The notes under the pieces are model-generated. The model made no database searches. It was not told where the DNA came from and worked only from the letters and a program-made list of their open reading frames with translations. From Macrocystis pyrifera (taxonomy: Eukaryota; Sar; Phaeophyceae; Laminariales; Laminariaceae), in NCBI GenBank assembly GCA_031763025.1, contig JASSKH010000020.1, positions 7,194,667-7,258,666 of the forward strand: a stretch of 64,000 nt of DNA. The letters are read 5' to 3'. A program made the translations under genes and the position numbers. Below, in pieces: positions 31,373 to 42,654 of this stretch; position 1 is the stretch's first letter, and every line of letters starts with the position of its first letter.

Positions 31373-31601
31373 TTAGGGATGATACTTGTCAGTAGCCATC
31401 ATAGTCGTTACTCGATAACACTTGCGTCATCTGGTGTACATTTACGCATTTCTAAGTACGACGGACAGTTTTCCAGTCTGTGAGTAGTAGCAGTATACAG
31501 CAGCAGCGGTCCTACAATATCTACTGCTGTGCACTCGTACATATTGCATAATAATAGGTCTCAATAAACAAGCAGCATCGTGGATCTACTGTATTACGTA
31601 C
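31373..31601 (+). repeat. 800-bp repeat family, copy B, left part
   Basis: Aligns with 27,755-28,000 and stops abruptly at the gypsy LTR. The rest of the copy resumes at 34,885. Confidence 0.65.
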
Positions 31602-31603
31602 TA

Positions 31604-31833
31604 TGGCCTCTGCCAGATGATATCAGCAAGAGGGCTTCCAGCGAGGGACTCCACCAGTCTCGCTGGCCTCGCACTCAGTAAGTCTTGTTCTTAGAGCTTG
31701 TATTATCACGGAGTGATCCTCATCGGACCACGAGCCAGGTGGCTAGGGGACATCACACAGGATCCCCGGCCACTGCTCCACTCACACATGCGATTACACT
31801 GAAACCTCCACGGCTTGGTATCTTTTGGCTACA
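31604..31833 (-). repeat. 3' LTR of the gypsy element
   Basis: 230 bp, effectively identical to 34,655-34,884 by eye, which implies recent insertion. Confidence 0.82.
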
Positions 31834-31985
31834 GCACCCCCAAAGCGAGTTCACTCGACACGAACGAGCTTGACAAAACCAAAAAACCAAGACGAAATCG
31901 CATGCGGCAAATCACAAATCAATGCTGAACTCTGAAGCAATTTTAATCTTGAGCGCACGGGTCATCCGTAATTTGCGCAATTCCT

Positions 31986-34445
31986 TCACGACGAAGTCAG
32001 CGCAGCAGAATAAATCGACCGCAAAGACTCCCACGTGCGCTCCTCTGCTTCGAAACCATCCCAATCGACCAAGACAATCACCTCGTTGGCATCATCTTCG
32101 GCCACATGCACCAAAGCATTCATGCGGCATTCACCCTGCGCAAAGGAATGTTGGAAAACATCCTTCAGATCAGCGGTGACGTTCAACGTCGCATCCGCAT
32201 AAAATCGTACCTGTGCGTTCACCGCCGAGTAGTCGCTCACCAAACGGAAAGAGTCCTTCTTGGGCACCGCCATCGCCGGACTCGCCCACACCGCCTGGAT
32301 GTTGTGGTAGACAAAGCCAAAAAACACCAAAGCAGCAATGCACTTCGAGAGCCAGTCCCTTTTCGTCGGTTCGTACCGACGTGGCGTTGCCTTGACAGGC
32401 TTCGCCTGTTGCTTCAGCTGCACTCGCATCGGCTCCACTTGCGCTGGCGGATCACCACACAGCGCACGGCGAAAAGCACCCACGCGACGAGCCAAAATTT
32501 CGCGCAAACGGGTTGCTCCGCCGACGCTTAATCCACTCTGCTCTGCCTGCTGCACGCTGTCCTCCAACGCCCGTTCTCGGGCCGTCCGCTCCGCCTCCGG
32601 ATCCATGAACATGTCTGGCCCCCGGTCGACCAAATGTTCCACCGCCTTGTCCTCCGGAGCATCCACCGTAGCCTCGGTCTGAAAAGCACGCACGGAAACC
32701 GTCACTCTGCGCGCCGCAAGGTAACTCGGAGTCTCCACACCGGTCGATACCGGCACTGCGCGAGGGCGAAGCTTCTCCAGAGCTTCACGGTAGACGTCGA
32801 TGCCAAGAGCTTTCATGGTAGCCATGCCAAACAGAACGACGTTATCTGTACCAGGCATGACCGCGAAAGTGATGGGCTCCAATTTCACCGCTCCCCACGG
32901 CGTCCGTACACTCACGGCAATCGGCACCGTTTTGTGCGTGACCATCACTGAAACACCCGTAGCGGTTTTCGCCTGCTGCGGGCCATTTTCGAACGGAATT
33001 TGCAGATCGGCGCCGCCGAAATGCGAAGACAGCTGCTGAAGTAAGCCGACACCGATGGACGTGAGCGCCGACCCCGAATCAAGGATCACACGCGCCATCA
33101 GCGAACCAACCGACCCTGGCAAAGAGAGATCAGCGCGTAAACACTCAGCGCTGCGATCGACAGGCACTTCACCTGCCGTTGAACTCTGGTCGGTACCAAG
33201 AGTCACCTGACGCCATGGCTGCCCTCCTACAGCCGGCGCCGAAGAAATAGAATCGGCGGTCCACCCCGACCAAGACGTCGAATATACAGACGGTTCCGGC
33301 GCTACCGCCCCTGCAGCAGCACCAGACACTGACTCCGCCCGCTCGGTGGATGGCGAAGTTCTCGCTCCAGCAGCACCCACCGATGTTCCAGCTCCTCCAA
33401 CGTATACAGCTCGGCCGGCAACAGACGAACCAGATCCCGACCCAGCGGCTCCTGCCGCTGGCGCACCAGAAGTTGAAGAAGCAACAGCAGAAGTTCCACC
33501 GCCCGCTGTCAATTGATTGCCACCACGGCCACCGCGCCCGCGTCCATGGTTGAATCTGCCCCGGCCGCCATTGCGGCCCCCGCGATACCCTGACGACCCG
33601 CGCCCACCACTGCTGGGAGCTGTGCCGCCACCGCGAGCTTTTGGGCAATCAGAAACATAATGGTTGGGATCACCACACTCGAAACAGACGCGAACAAACG
33701 ACTTTTTCGCGGACTGCTGCTGTTTCGGTTTCTGCTGCTGTTGGCGTCGCGGTTCAGCTGCCCCTGCAGCATCTTTCCGACCATACGCCTCGATGAATTT
33801 CCACTGTTCTGCAGCAGAAAAAATTTGGTCCATGACCAATGCCGGGTCCTTCTTCCACCCTGCAGCGTACGTTAGCTGACCTTTTACGTACTTTTTGAAC
33901 TCGGACGGCCATAAGCCATCCACCAACGCCATGCTCACAAATTCCGCCGGTCCGGGCAACCACGAACGGTCCTGCGCGCGGTACATGGCATGCACCGCGT
34001 GATTCTCCGCAAAATACTTTTCCATAGCGGAGTTTACCATCATCGCGCGGTCTTTGACGGATGTTTCACCGCCCTGCTTTTCATCGCGCCTCATTGAGAG
34101 AACGCGACGCAAGTCCGCTGCCGCCCGCGAGGTGTCAAATCTGTTGCTGGTGGTTGTGTAACCAGCGTGCTGCCTAACAGCGTCCAACAACTCCGAGGCG
34201 GTCATCGTAGTCTGATGCTTGTAAAATCCCTCAAAACACCGATGAATGTAATTGGGGATAAGCTGGCCCATGCTCACTTTGGAGTGCTGAACCACCCCCT
34301 GAGCGTTGGCGAGCTGCAGCCGTTCCTCATAATCGAGGTACGCTGCGTAAAAAACACGAGAGGCCTGCTCGGTCCACACCTCTCCGTATTTCGGTGGAGT
34401 CAGAGACTCCCCTACCACCAGCGGCGTGCTTGCCGTGTGCGCCAT
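31986..34445 (-). pseudogene. Gag-protease-(RT deletion)-chromodomain polyprotein
   Basis: An 819-residue open frame from ATG. The first 240 residues are a gag capsid-like region. A CCHC zinc knuckle (CFECGDPNHYVSDC) lies at about 254-267, followed by a Gly/Ser/Arg-rich linker. An aspartic protease with DSGS is at about 455-458 (ARVILDSGSALTSIG). RT begins near residue 700 (ASPAMAVPKKDSFRLVSDYS) but breaks off before the catalytic YVDD-type motif and jumps to a chromodomain-like C-terminus (VLVDWDGFEAEERTWE). RNase H and integrase are missing. The last codons are shifted: the expected helix VVKELRKLR is in the neighbouring frame just past position 32,000. In life such polyproteins make particles, cut themselves and direct integration. 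This copy could supply gag and protease only. Confidence 0.85.
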
Positions 34446-34654
34446 AATCCACAGCAGTCCACCTGGACTCTACTGTAATAACGGAGAAACTGCCGCCTGA
34501 CCTGTGCGTCCTCCAGCTCCCGGAGCGTCCTCCCCTGCTGTGCGCTTCAAGCCGTTTCGATCCGTCCAACGGGCCAACTGCCTTCCCAGCTGTGACCCAA
34601 TACTCCGCAGCCGAAAACTCCTCCAACAGAAGTTCCGCGAATATCTAGATATTA

Positions 34655-34884
34655 TGGCCTCTGCCAGATGATATCAGCAAGAGGGCTTCCAGCGAGGGAC
34701 TCCACCAGTCTCGCTGGCCTCGCACTCAGTAAGTCTTGTTCTTAGAGCTTGTATTATCACGGAGTGATCCTCATCGGACCACGAGCCAGGTGGCTAGGGG
34801 ACATCACACAGGATCCCCGGCCACTGCTCCACTCACACATGCGATTACACTGAAACCTCCACGGCTTGGTATCTTTTGGCTACA
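34655..34884 (-). repeat. 5' LTR of the gypsy element
   Basis: 230 bp, the partner of the 3' LTR. A leader of about 210 bp separates it from the gag start at 34,445. Confidence 0.82.
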
Positions 34885-35457
34885 GTACGTACATAATCTA
34901 CAGCCAGCAGCACACATGTACAGTAGTACCTGGTACGTGCGCACTGGTAAATAATGGACAGGGTATCCTCAATATCCCGTCGGGACCAGTAACATAGTTT
35001 TAGTAGTGGTTGAAGTAACAACATAAGCTACAAGAGGGTCATGAGTACGTACCCCAAGTTCTATTGTTTTTAGCAGTAGAATTGCGCGTCTCCGTGTTGT
35101 TTTATATCGAACTGAATGCAAGGGTATTTCCCTATTTTTTGTTTTTGAACGAATTTGTAGGGGTCGTCCTTTGTTTCGAGCTGTGAGCGCACACGCGCAC
35201 CGCTCCCCTTTGAGCTCACTCTACTTTTGCTCACCATCATCAGCTTCCAGCTGAGCAAATGAATCAACACTGTGGCTTGGGGTCACCATACCATCTTCTT
35301 CTTCTCTTCTATTGAAGCTTCACGTCCAAGTCACCTAACAGTGGCTATACGTTTGCCTCGAACGTTTATTTCGACTGTGTATTGGCCGGCCATCGGCAAT
35401 CGAGTCTAGGCGTACACACCAGCTACGAGCTGGCACACACGCCAACCGCCATACCTA
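34885..35457 (+). repeat. 800-bp repeat family, copy B, right part
   Basis: Continues the alignment to copy A from GTACGTACAT through GAAGTAACAACATA and CTTTGTTTCGAGC to the ACGCCAACCGCCATACC end. The minus strand keeps SRVSSKGSGARVR then SQLETKDD, with no stop in that stretch. Confidence 0.65.
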
Positions 35458-35460
35458 AAA

Positions 35461-35670
35461 GGTTCTGAGCCTCGGAACGCGTAAACACGGCAAGGTACTA
35501 GCAACGGTGGCCCAAGACCGCCACCCTGAAGTGCTACTGGCTCGCTATACAGCAGGAGGAGGACTGGACTTTTTCAAGATCAAGAAACCTGCTGCTACGT
35601 ACGAAAAAGGGAGCTTCTTCCACGACGACGAGAGGAACCAAACATCGAAGGTCTACGTACTTCGTCGAAA
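35461..35670 (+). CDS. Unidentified exon-like open frame
   Basis: Begins just past repeat copy B after TAAAAG (possible acceptor) and reads VLSLGTRKHGKVLATVAQ, continues through LARYTAGGGLDFFKIKK and SKVYVLRRN, and meets a strong donor (GTGAGTGAC) at 35,671. The amino-acid composition is protein-like and the frame is open to the donor. I recognise no domain, and no partner exons are certain. Confidence 0.3.
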
Positions 35671-35954
35671 CGTGAGTGACACGTGGTACGGACACCGCGT
35701 GCTTCTAAGAGGGTCCTGCGTAGGGCATTCTACTACTGCTGTAGTTCACTACTGCTGTTGTAGTCAAATTGCTGTAACTACGATAGAGACACCCACAGAG
35801 CACCACCGCGTAAGGAACTGTGAAAATCTCACCTGCTCCCCTTTGTCTTTTCATAGACGAGGACCAATAATCTCGAGCAAAACTCGAGTGTAACCGCTGT
35901 ACGCTGCTCAACAGCAACTCCACATCCACACAACCCAGCACGCCTGAACGTTAG

Positions 35955-36740
35955 GAGCTCTGCTAAGCGTATTCCATTTCGTGGATCGTAAGCCTCAGTC
36001 ACTCTGAGCAACAGCGGTATAGGAGTTAACTCCCGATAAGCACCCTGCTATCTGTCAAAGGAGCGCTGAACTTCGAATTTCCAAGAGGGCGTCGGCCCCA
36101 GTGAGATTTGTTTTGGTCGTCACTACAACAGTGGCACAGAAGCAAACTCCCGACAAGCGTGATAGCTGTCTGTTAAAGGAGTCTCTGACTTCACCATTTA
36201 TTTTCTGACAGGACCTCCCAATGCGAGGGAGCCTACAAAATACAAAACCCTCGATCAACGCGTCGAGTAAGATTCTGCTGTACGCTGTCAAGGGCAATTT
36301 GGCCACAACCCACAGCACCGCTAGGTTAAGGAGCTTTGTCTAGTGTAGTCCATTTCGTGGATCATAACCCTCAGTCACTCTGAGCAACAGCGGCATAGAA
36401 GGTAACTCCCGATAAGCATTCTGCTATCTGTTAAAGGAGCGCTGAACTTCGATAAATTTCCAAGAGGACAGTCGGCCCCAGAGAGATTGCTTGAAAGTCC
36501 GTACTACAACGGCATTGAAGTTAACTCCCGACAAGCCTTCTGCTATCTGTTAAAGGAGCGCTGAACTTCTATAAACTTCCAAGAGGGTCGTCGGCCCCAG
36601 AGAGATTAAATGACAGTCGTTACTACAGCGACATAGAAGTTAACTCCCGACAAGTATTCTGATATTTTTTAGTCAAAGGAGCGCTGAACTTCGATAAATT
36701 TCCAAGAGGGTCTTCGGCCCCAGAGAGTTTTTTTTTTCGC
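35955..36740 (+). repeat. 118-bp tandem array
   Basis: Five copies of a unit starting AACTCCCGA lie at 36,028, 36,145, 36,404, 36,522 and 36,642. Most units contain AAAGGAGCGCTGAACTTC, then CCAAGAGG and CGGCCCCAG. A second segment (CCATTTCGTGGATC then TCAGTCACTCTGAGCAACAG) occurs at about 35,970 and 36,345, showing higher-order duplication. Confidence 0.7.
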
Positions 36741-37332
36741 AGTCGTCACTAGCACTTCACGTAGGTCTGTGACCCCACACGACTGTTTCTTGGAACGAGA
36801 ACTATTTTTTGAATAGTTTCTGCGAGGAGGATACGGCAAGTTATTCACAAAGCAGTACTGGTAGCTACAGTAGTACTACTAATACTGTACCTGAGTGCAT
36901 TACTCGTACTGCCGTAGAATCATACAAGTACGACACCAACTTCAAACGTAAAGTGAGCGGTATCAGTTACACTGCGCGCATCCAGAGGGTCCCGCATAGA
37001 TAGGCGTCTGCCATCAACTGCCACCGTACTACTGCAGTCAGGACTGTTTCATCTATGCGAGATACCCAGCGAGCATCACTGCATTGTTGAAAGTGTGTGC
37101 ACATTTCACCTCGTGCCATATTTCTCATACGAAGCTAGTGTGGGACTCCAAAATCTCGACCCAAAGTCGAGTGTTGTACTGTTGTATCATACGTACGTAC
37201 GGCAAACTAAAAGCCTCGGGATCCCCGAGCATTGTGCGGCAGCCACTCCAAGAGATACTGCTGTACATACGGTACTGCTGGTGTAGTATCATACAAGACC
37301 GCCTGGTCAAGTACTACTAGTAACTCATCATC
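36741..37332. other. Unassigned, rich in TACTGCTG/CAGTAGT motifs
   Basis: Short frames only. It may contain the leader of the copia-like remnant that follows. Confidence 0.25.
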
Positions 37333-37955
37333 ATGGGGGACTCAGCTTTCAACAAGAACAGCAACCGCTAATCCTATCAAAGGACCGACAAGTCCGACGG
37401 CGACAAGCCAAGGGATTTCGCGATTGGCGTAAGAGGCTGACGGCAGTGCTCAGCGTCGCGCGCCTAGAAATTGCAAGCCTGATCAGAGGGAAACCCCGAC
37501 CAACAGAAGAAACGACCGGCACGGGAGCTCAGGCTTCTTTTGACAGGGTACTTGCTGACTATCCCAGGGCGAACGAAGACTCGACTTGTACGTGCCGGGA
37601 TGGTCAACGGGCTCTTCAAGAACTTGTCAACAAGTACAATAAGGAATCTTCCAAGATTAACGCAGGATCCAACTATGAAGCTGAGCAGAAGTGGTGTTCT
37701 GTACACAAGGCTACATCTCACGACGACTCGGAACGTTACCTGCCGCAAAGTAACGGCGCTGTACTGAGCGCGATCTCATCTCCGGTCAACGACGACGAGA
37801 AGCCGTCCGCAAGCAACCTTCTGGAAGATGACACGTCATCGACAACAACAGCCGAAGCATCATCGACGGGAGCTGTAGTATCCTCACTAGGGGCCGGAAC
37901 ACCATCACCAAGGACTAAAGATTCCTCGTCAGGGACCGAAACGCCATCATCATAG
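37333..37955 (+). pseudogene. Ty1/copia-like gag remnant
   Basis: A possible start MGDSAFNKNSNR at 37,333 ends at TAA and is out of frame with the main part. The main frame reads FRDWRKRLTAVLSVARLE, then SLIRGKPRPTEE, typical of retrotransposon gag helices. Later KWCSVHKATSHDD follows, a zinc-knuckle-like W-C-x2-H-x4-H pattern whose expected final Cys is Arg. A Ser/Thr-rich tail follows to the stop at 37,955. No protease, integrase or RT is nearby. Family assignment is by pattern only. Confidence 0.42.
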
Positions 37956-38269
37956 ACTGGAACACTACCGCAACAAGCTGGGGTGTCGTCATCATCAACA
38001 GGAGCTACATCTTCTTTTTCACCCTGGGACGCATCTATTGCTTCGCCCGGGGTTGAATCTTCCACTTTGACTGGAGTAACACTGGATGCCCCGCATCACG
38101 AGACCACCAGCACGGTACACAATCCAAGCGACGAGGAGACCTTCGACATCATGCACGCCAAGAGGGCATCGGGGGAAGACCCCCCGGACACGTGTGTGGA
38201 TTTCGCCTACACCATAGAAACCCTTTTCGGATCTCGGAGGAGGAAAACTGGGTGATCAAAATCCCCACC

Positions 38270-38560
38270 GAAACACTACGATGCCATTCATTCCCGGAAC
38301 AGCATCACCCGGGATCATCGGATCATCGACATCTGGGGTCATCGGAGCATCAGTATCTATATCGGAGAATCGTGGCATCATCATCTGGGATCATCGGAGC
38401 ATCAGCGTCTGGGATCACAGGAGCATGCACGTCTGGGATCACTGGATCTACATCATCTGGGATCTCCAGATCATCAGCTGGATCATCGTCTGGCATCACC
38501 GGATCATCAGCTGGATCATCATCGTCTGGCATCACCTGAGTATCAGCTGAGACATCACCG
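38270..38560 (+). repeat. Minisatellite, GGATCATC / TCTGGGATCA type
   Basis: A degenerate 24-30-bp unit is repeated about ten times. All frames stay open through it (Gly/Ser/Ile on plus, Asp/Pro on minus), so open frames here are not evidence of a gene. Confidence 0.6.
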
Positions 38561-38966
38561 CCTGCTTCACCAGGGGTGGTGTCAGCTTCTCGAGGGCTGT
38601 GTCTGACTCGCGCGTCCACACGAGCCGATCCCAAACCAGAGAAGACAGACAGAGACAAACCGTCAGCTGAAGGAAGTCCACACGCTCACGATAGCGGAAG
38701 GACAACCATGGGCAAACCCCGCCACAGGATCTGCGGCATCGACACAGGACGATCAAGAACCACTGGCTACTCATGCATTCTCTTTTTTTGGTCGCCGAGG
38801 TGAAGAGTTGCGAGCGAGGCTATGCAAGATGCTTGTGATTGTTTCTTTTCTTTGATCCAGCATGGATGGGTGCTTTGCAGATAGGTGGTGTGCCAACAGT
38901 ATTGCGGAGCAGAATATCCCTACTCTTGGTAACACGTAATGCCGACGGATATCCAAATATCATTAA
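38561..38966. other. Unassigned sequence
   Basis: No feature was recognised. Confidence 0.25.
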
Positions 38967-40460
38967 TTTTTCGAGACACCCTGGACAATAGACAATGGCC
39001 CCTGAAATAGCAACATGATATCGTGCAATGGACGGGCCTATTGCCGTCGGCAAAGTCTATCGGTTTGCACGTTCCTTAAGCCATTGTCGTCGGCAGTGTC
39101 TATTGATGGGTTACGTCCTCAACCTATGTACTGTTCATGCAGGAGTGTGCTCAAGCATCTGGGTTGAAATCTGTTGTTACCGACAATGGCTACCGACGGA
39201 TAGCCTGCAAAATATATTGCGGTCCACAGTCACTCTGGATTTTATATCTTGACATAGTGACAAGTAGCTAGCGATGGAGACATTTATTGATCTATTGTGG
39301 ACGGCAATGGCTATCGATAGATGCATTTCTTGATATACTGTGACCGGCAATGATATACATATCTAGTCTATTGTGGGCAGCAAATTGCTATCGATGGACA
39401 CCGTTGAGAATATGTTGTGGTGGACGTTGTCTATCGATGGACACCGTCACCCGGCTTTTTCCACACCTACAATGCACTCTGATTTACCAGGTATTAAGCA
39501 ACGCAATGTATTTCTTGTGCTGCAGCCATGTCAATTTTTCATCTTGTGATCACCACCAGTATGCAACGAGTGCATCGTGTGTCGTGATGAGCAGCAATGT
39601 GGGTGCATGGCATAGCGTGAAGGAGGGCTGCAACGTTGTGTGTGTCAACAAGGCAGATGACGTCATAGGGGTTAAGTGAGTTGTATTGTTGCCTGTGTTG
39701 TTGTGGTCGGTACTCTGTGTTATTGAAATTGTCCTGATTGGTTACACTCTGTGCGTGTAAGAGATTGATCATTGCCGCCACACAATGACCCTGGATACGT
39801 GCTTGCCAGTGGTCATTGTCGACCACACTCGACTGCGACGCTGTCGATCGATGTAGCTTGTCGGCAACAACAGAGTTTGATATTTTGGGCAATGGGCCGT
39901 TAGCATCATGGGATAGATGAGGTAATATGTGCGTATACCCTGGACAATAGAAAGTATATATAACATTGCCGCTACCAGTAGCCCCGAAAACTCGTGTATC
40001 AACGGATATTGTTAACGACAATATTAATAGACGCTAACGATAGACACTGTGACACTGTGAACCACAATAGACTGGTAACACTGGCTACCGATAAGCACTA
40101 TTAACCACAATGGACTGGCAACGCTGTCTATCGATAGACGTTGTTAACGACAGCAGACTCGCAACACTGCCTATCGATACACATTGTCAGGGAACAATGA
40201 ATTTTAGGCAATGGACGCAATATGCCTTTCTTCGCCCTAACAATGGAGTCACAAGTTTGTCCATAGGTGGCCTTTTCCTGAACAAACGATGTTGGGGAAG
40301 CAACCGTAATAGGTATTGATATATATTATTTGAACTTAAGACCAAAAACGTTTGCCTATAGATGGCTATTTATTGCCACCATCAATATACACGTAGTTGT
40401 ATCCATCTATAGCAATTGTCACCCACAATAGACTGTTGAGAGTGTTTTAGCAGTAGACTA
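38967..40460. repeat. TATCGATA-rich minisatellite with opposed halves
   Basis: The left half (about 38,990-39,470) repeats a unit such as GGCAATGGCTATCGATRGA. The right half (about 40,020-40,200, extending to 40,460) repeats ACTGGCTACCGATAAGCAC and similar units in the opposing sense. ACCCTGGACAATAGA occurs near 38,980 and 39,948. The middle (39,470-39,990) is non-repetitive. The structure could be a foldback element. Confidence 0.45.
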
Positions 40461-40769
40461 TTGTCTAAACCTATTATATTCCGTGGGGGGATGCATGTCG
40501 ATGGCCGTTCTTGACGACCGCCGAAGTTTATTATATTGCCGCCAACAACAGGTACGTAATTGTGCTCAACAAGGCATCTTACCATCGTCGAACATGCGAC
40601 GACAGACCCTCAATATCATCAGGGACCACGCCCCATGCGCCCTTCGTCCTTACATATACATACATGGAAGATTGTCTGTTTTTCTTCGTCGCAGAGAGAT
40701 CGATAGAATTCACCGCTTATACCAATACTGCATTCTGCGCTCCGGCTGTTGTTACTAGTGTGATTTGTC

Positions 40770-41090
40770 GAGGGAGGGATTGATTAAATGCTTGATCCGA
40801 CGCCTTAAGTATACACTTATATATCTTTATCAGGACGTTTTTGATCAGACACATATCGATCGTTCATTTGAACGTCTTGGATTACAGTCGTCATACGTCA
40901 TGGAATGTGTTTGGTAGATAACGTAGTGGACCATCGTGTCTCTTCGTTGTTCCGTTCAGGGTGGAGCATCAGCGGTCGGTTGAATCAAATTTTCACAGCA
41001 GTAGATTTGATCGTGTGGCAGGCACTTGACAAACTTCCACAGCAGTAGAATTGTTTGTATTTGATGTTGACGTGGCATCTTCGAACCGTC
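40770..41090 (+). repeat. Three-copy repeat, copy 1
   Basis: Contains GCTTGATCCGACG, ATCAGGACGTTTTTGATCAG, a TTCATTT-AACGTCTT segment, TCTTCGTTGTTCCGTT and TTGTATTTGATGTTGACGTGG. The same order recurs at 41,768 and 42,657. Confidence 0.6.
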
Positions 41091-41734
41091 ACAAATTAAT
41101 TCGAATAGGCTCTTCTCCCTTTCCCTCTAATGTCTAGCATGTGGTCTATATTGCTGCACAGCAGCAGTGCACAGTCAGGGCTGAATTGTTAATTTGGTGG
41201 GGGGGAGGGTGTACTCGATAGGAGAGATGTACTCGATCTCATGAATGGCCGTAGTCGTATGACCATAGACCCTCGCATCCCTACAATGCCGGGACGGAGC
41301 ATGTCGGGTTTTCACCGACCAGGCAGACATTGCTTGCACCAAGCGCGAAGCGCCGTGAGGTGTCCGGCGAGTCGCATGAAGGGTGAGCTGCATCCTACTA
41401 AGAACCGCTTGTGAGGCGGACTTTCATATGGATGACCGGTTCAATGAATTAGTTTAATTTCCGGTGTGGCCACTTCCGGAAACAGCAATGGGAGTACGAG
41501 TACTATGTAACTGCCTCTTGGGTGCCGTACGTTGAACACTACGTGATACGATCAATTCCCCTGTGCAGAGTAAAGTTTCTTTACTTCGCACAAATGATCT
41601 AACTAGACGACCAGCTGTGGGCGACCGCCAGAAAAATTTAAAAAACGGTACCCTGGATGTCTAGCTCACGCAGTGAGCGGCATGTTTTACAGTGTCGTTG
41701 CCAACCGACGCCAACCCAAACCATATATAATATA

Positions 41735-42110
41735 GGGGGGGGGGGTTAATTTGGGGGGGGGGGGGGGGTGAATGGCTTGATCCGACCGAGGGACCAAAGT
41801 AAAAAATAGACCAGGTATATTTGGATCGGGACGTTTTTGATCAGGTACGTATCCATCTTTCATTTTAAAAGTCTTCGATTGCAGTTGTCAAATCGGTACG
41901 TGGTGTGAAGGTGTCATGTAGCACACGCACACTTTTCTTCTTGATAATTTCGTTGTTCTGTTTGCAGTTCTGAGCAGAAGTCAAAGTTGTCAGAAAGACA
42001 GCAACTATTATGAATGCTAGTGAAACAAATTATTTATAGGTGCACCACGGCAAATGTGTATCACTTATTAATTTATTTGTATTTGATGTTGACGTGGTAT
42101 CTTGGAGCTG
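41735..42110 (+). repeat. Three-copy repeat, copy 2, with G-tracts
   Basis: Begins with two G-runs (41,738-41,748 and 41,755-41,768), followed by GAATGGCTTGATCCGACC, CGGGACGTTTTTGATCAGG and TTGTATTTGATGTTGACGTGG. Confidence 0.6.
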
Positions 42111-42654
42111 TTGTAAAATAAATTAGAGTAAATATTTTTAGGGAAGAGGCAGTAAGTTCATAGCCTACTGAGTCAACGCCTCGTAAGATACGGTTCATAA
42201 GTTGCGGTTCAAATATATGGCACCGCATCACTAGCAACAAGATATTTAGAAGAACTTGCAGCCGTTTTTGTGGTCGACGAGTTACAGAGACAAGCCATCG
42301 ATTGACGTTGCTGTCAGAGGACATCGAGATTGAGCAACTGGAGTGTTTGCACAACCCCCCACCTTCACTCTTCTTCTCAACCGCATTTGAGCTCATTAGA
42401 GTTCTTCGTTCATTAAGCTCTTTTTGGCCTATCGAACGCCACATTTTACTGAACATGCATCTTCTACATCATGAGTGATGCCCGAGCTTGTCCAACAACG
42501 GCTCTGCGCTTCCCTCTGAAGACCATCGTCGGTCAGCCATTTGGGTGTGTATGTGATACATTCTTAACGTAGATAGGCTCTTGACCCTCCTTCTCAATGT
42601 TGTCCAGTACAATCATGACTGCTGCACAGCACAAGTGATTTATTCGTGTTTTTT

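Larger units (their letters stand above)
31604..34884 (-). mobile_element. Ty3/gypsy chromovirus-like LTR retrotransposon, internally deleted
   Basis: 3.28 kb with two nearly identical 230-bp LTRs (31,604-31,833 and 34,655-34,884) that start TG and end CA on the minus strand. A single gag-pol frame lies between. A TTTGGGGGTGC tract precedes the 3' LTR as polypurine tract; the primer-binding site is not recognised. GTAC occurs on both sides (31,598-31,601 and 34,885-34,888), offset by two bases on the left. The element lacks most of RT, RNase H and integrase, so it cannot be autonomous. It interrupts a repeat copy, so it is the youngest layer there. Confidence 0.82.

Noticed and set aside
32106-33879. 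Several plus-strand frames of 60-141 codons
   Set aside because: They are antisense shadows of the gypsy gag-protease frame on the minus strand.
37736-38658. Asp/Pro-rich minus-strand frames resembling an acidic protein
   Set aside because: The minisatellite and the Ser-rich gag tail read in the opposite sense; every frame stays open there.
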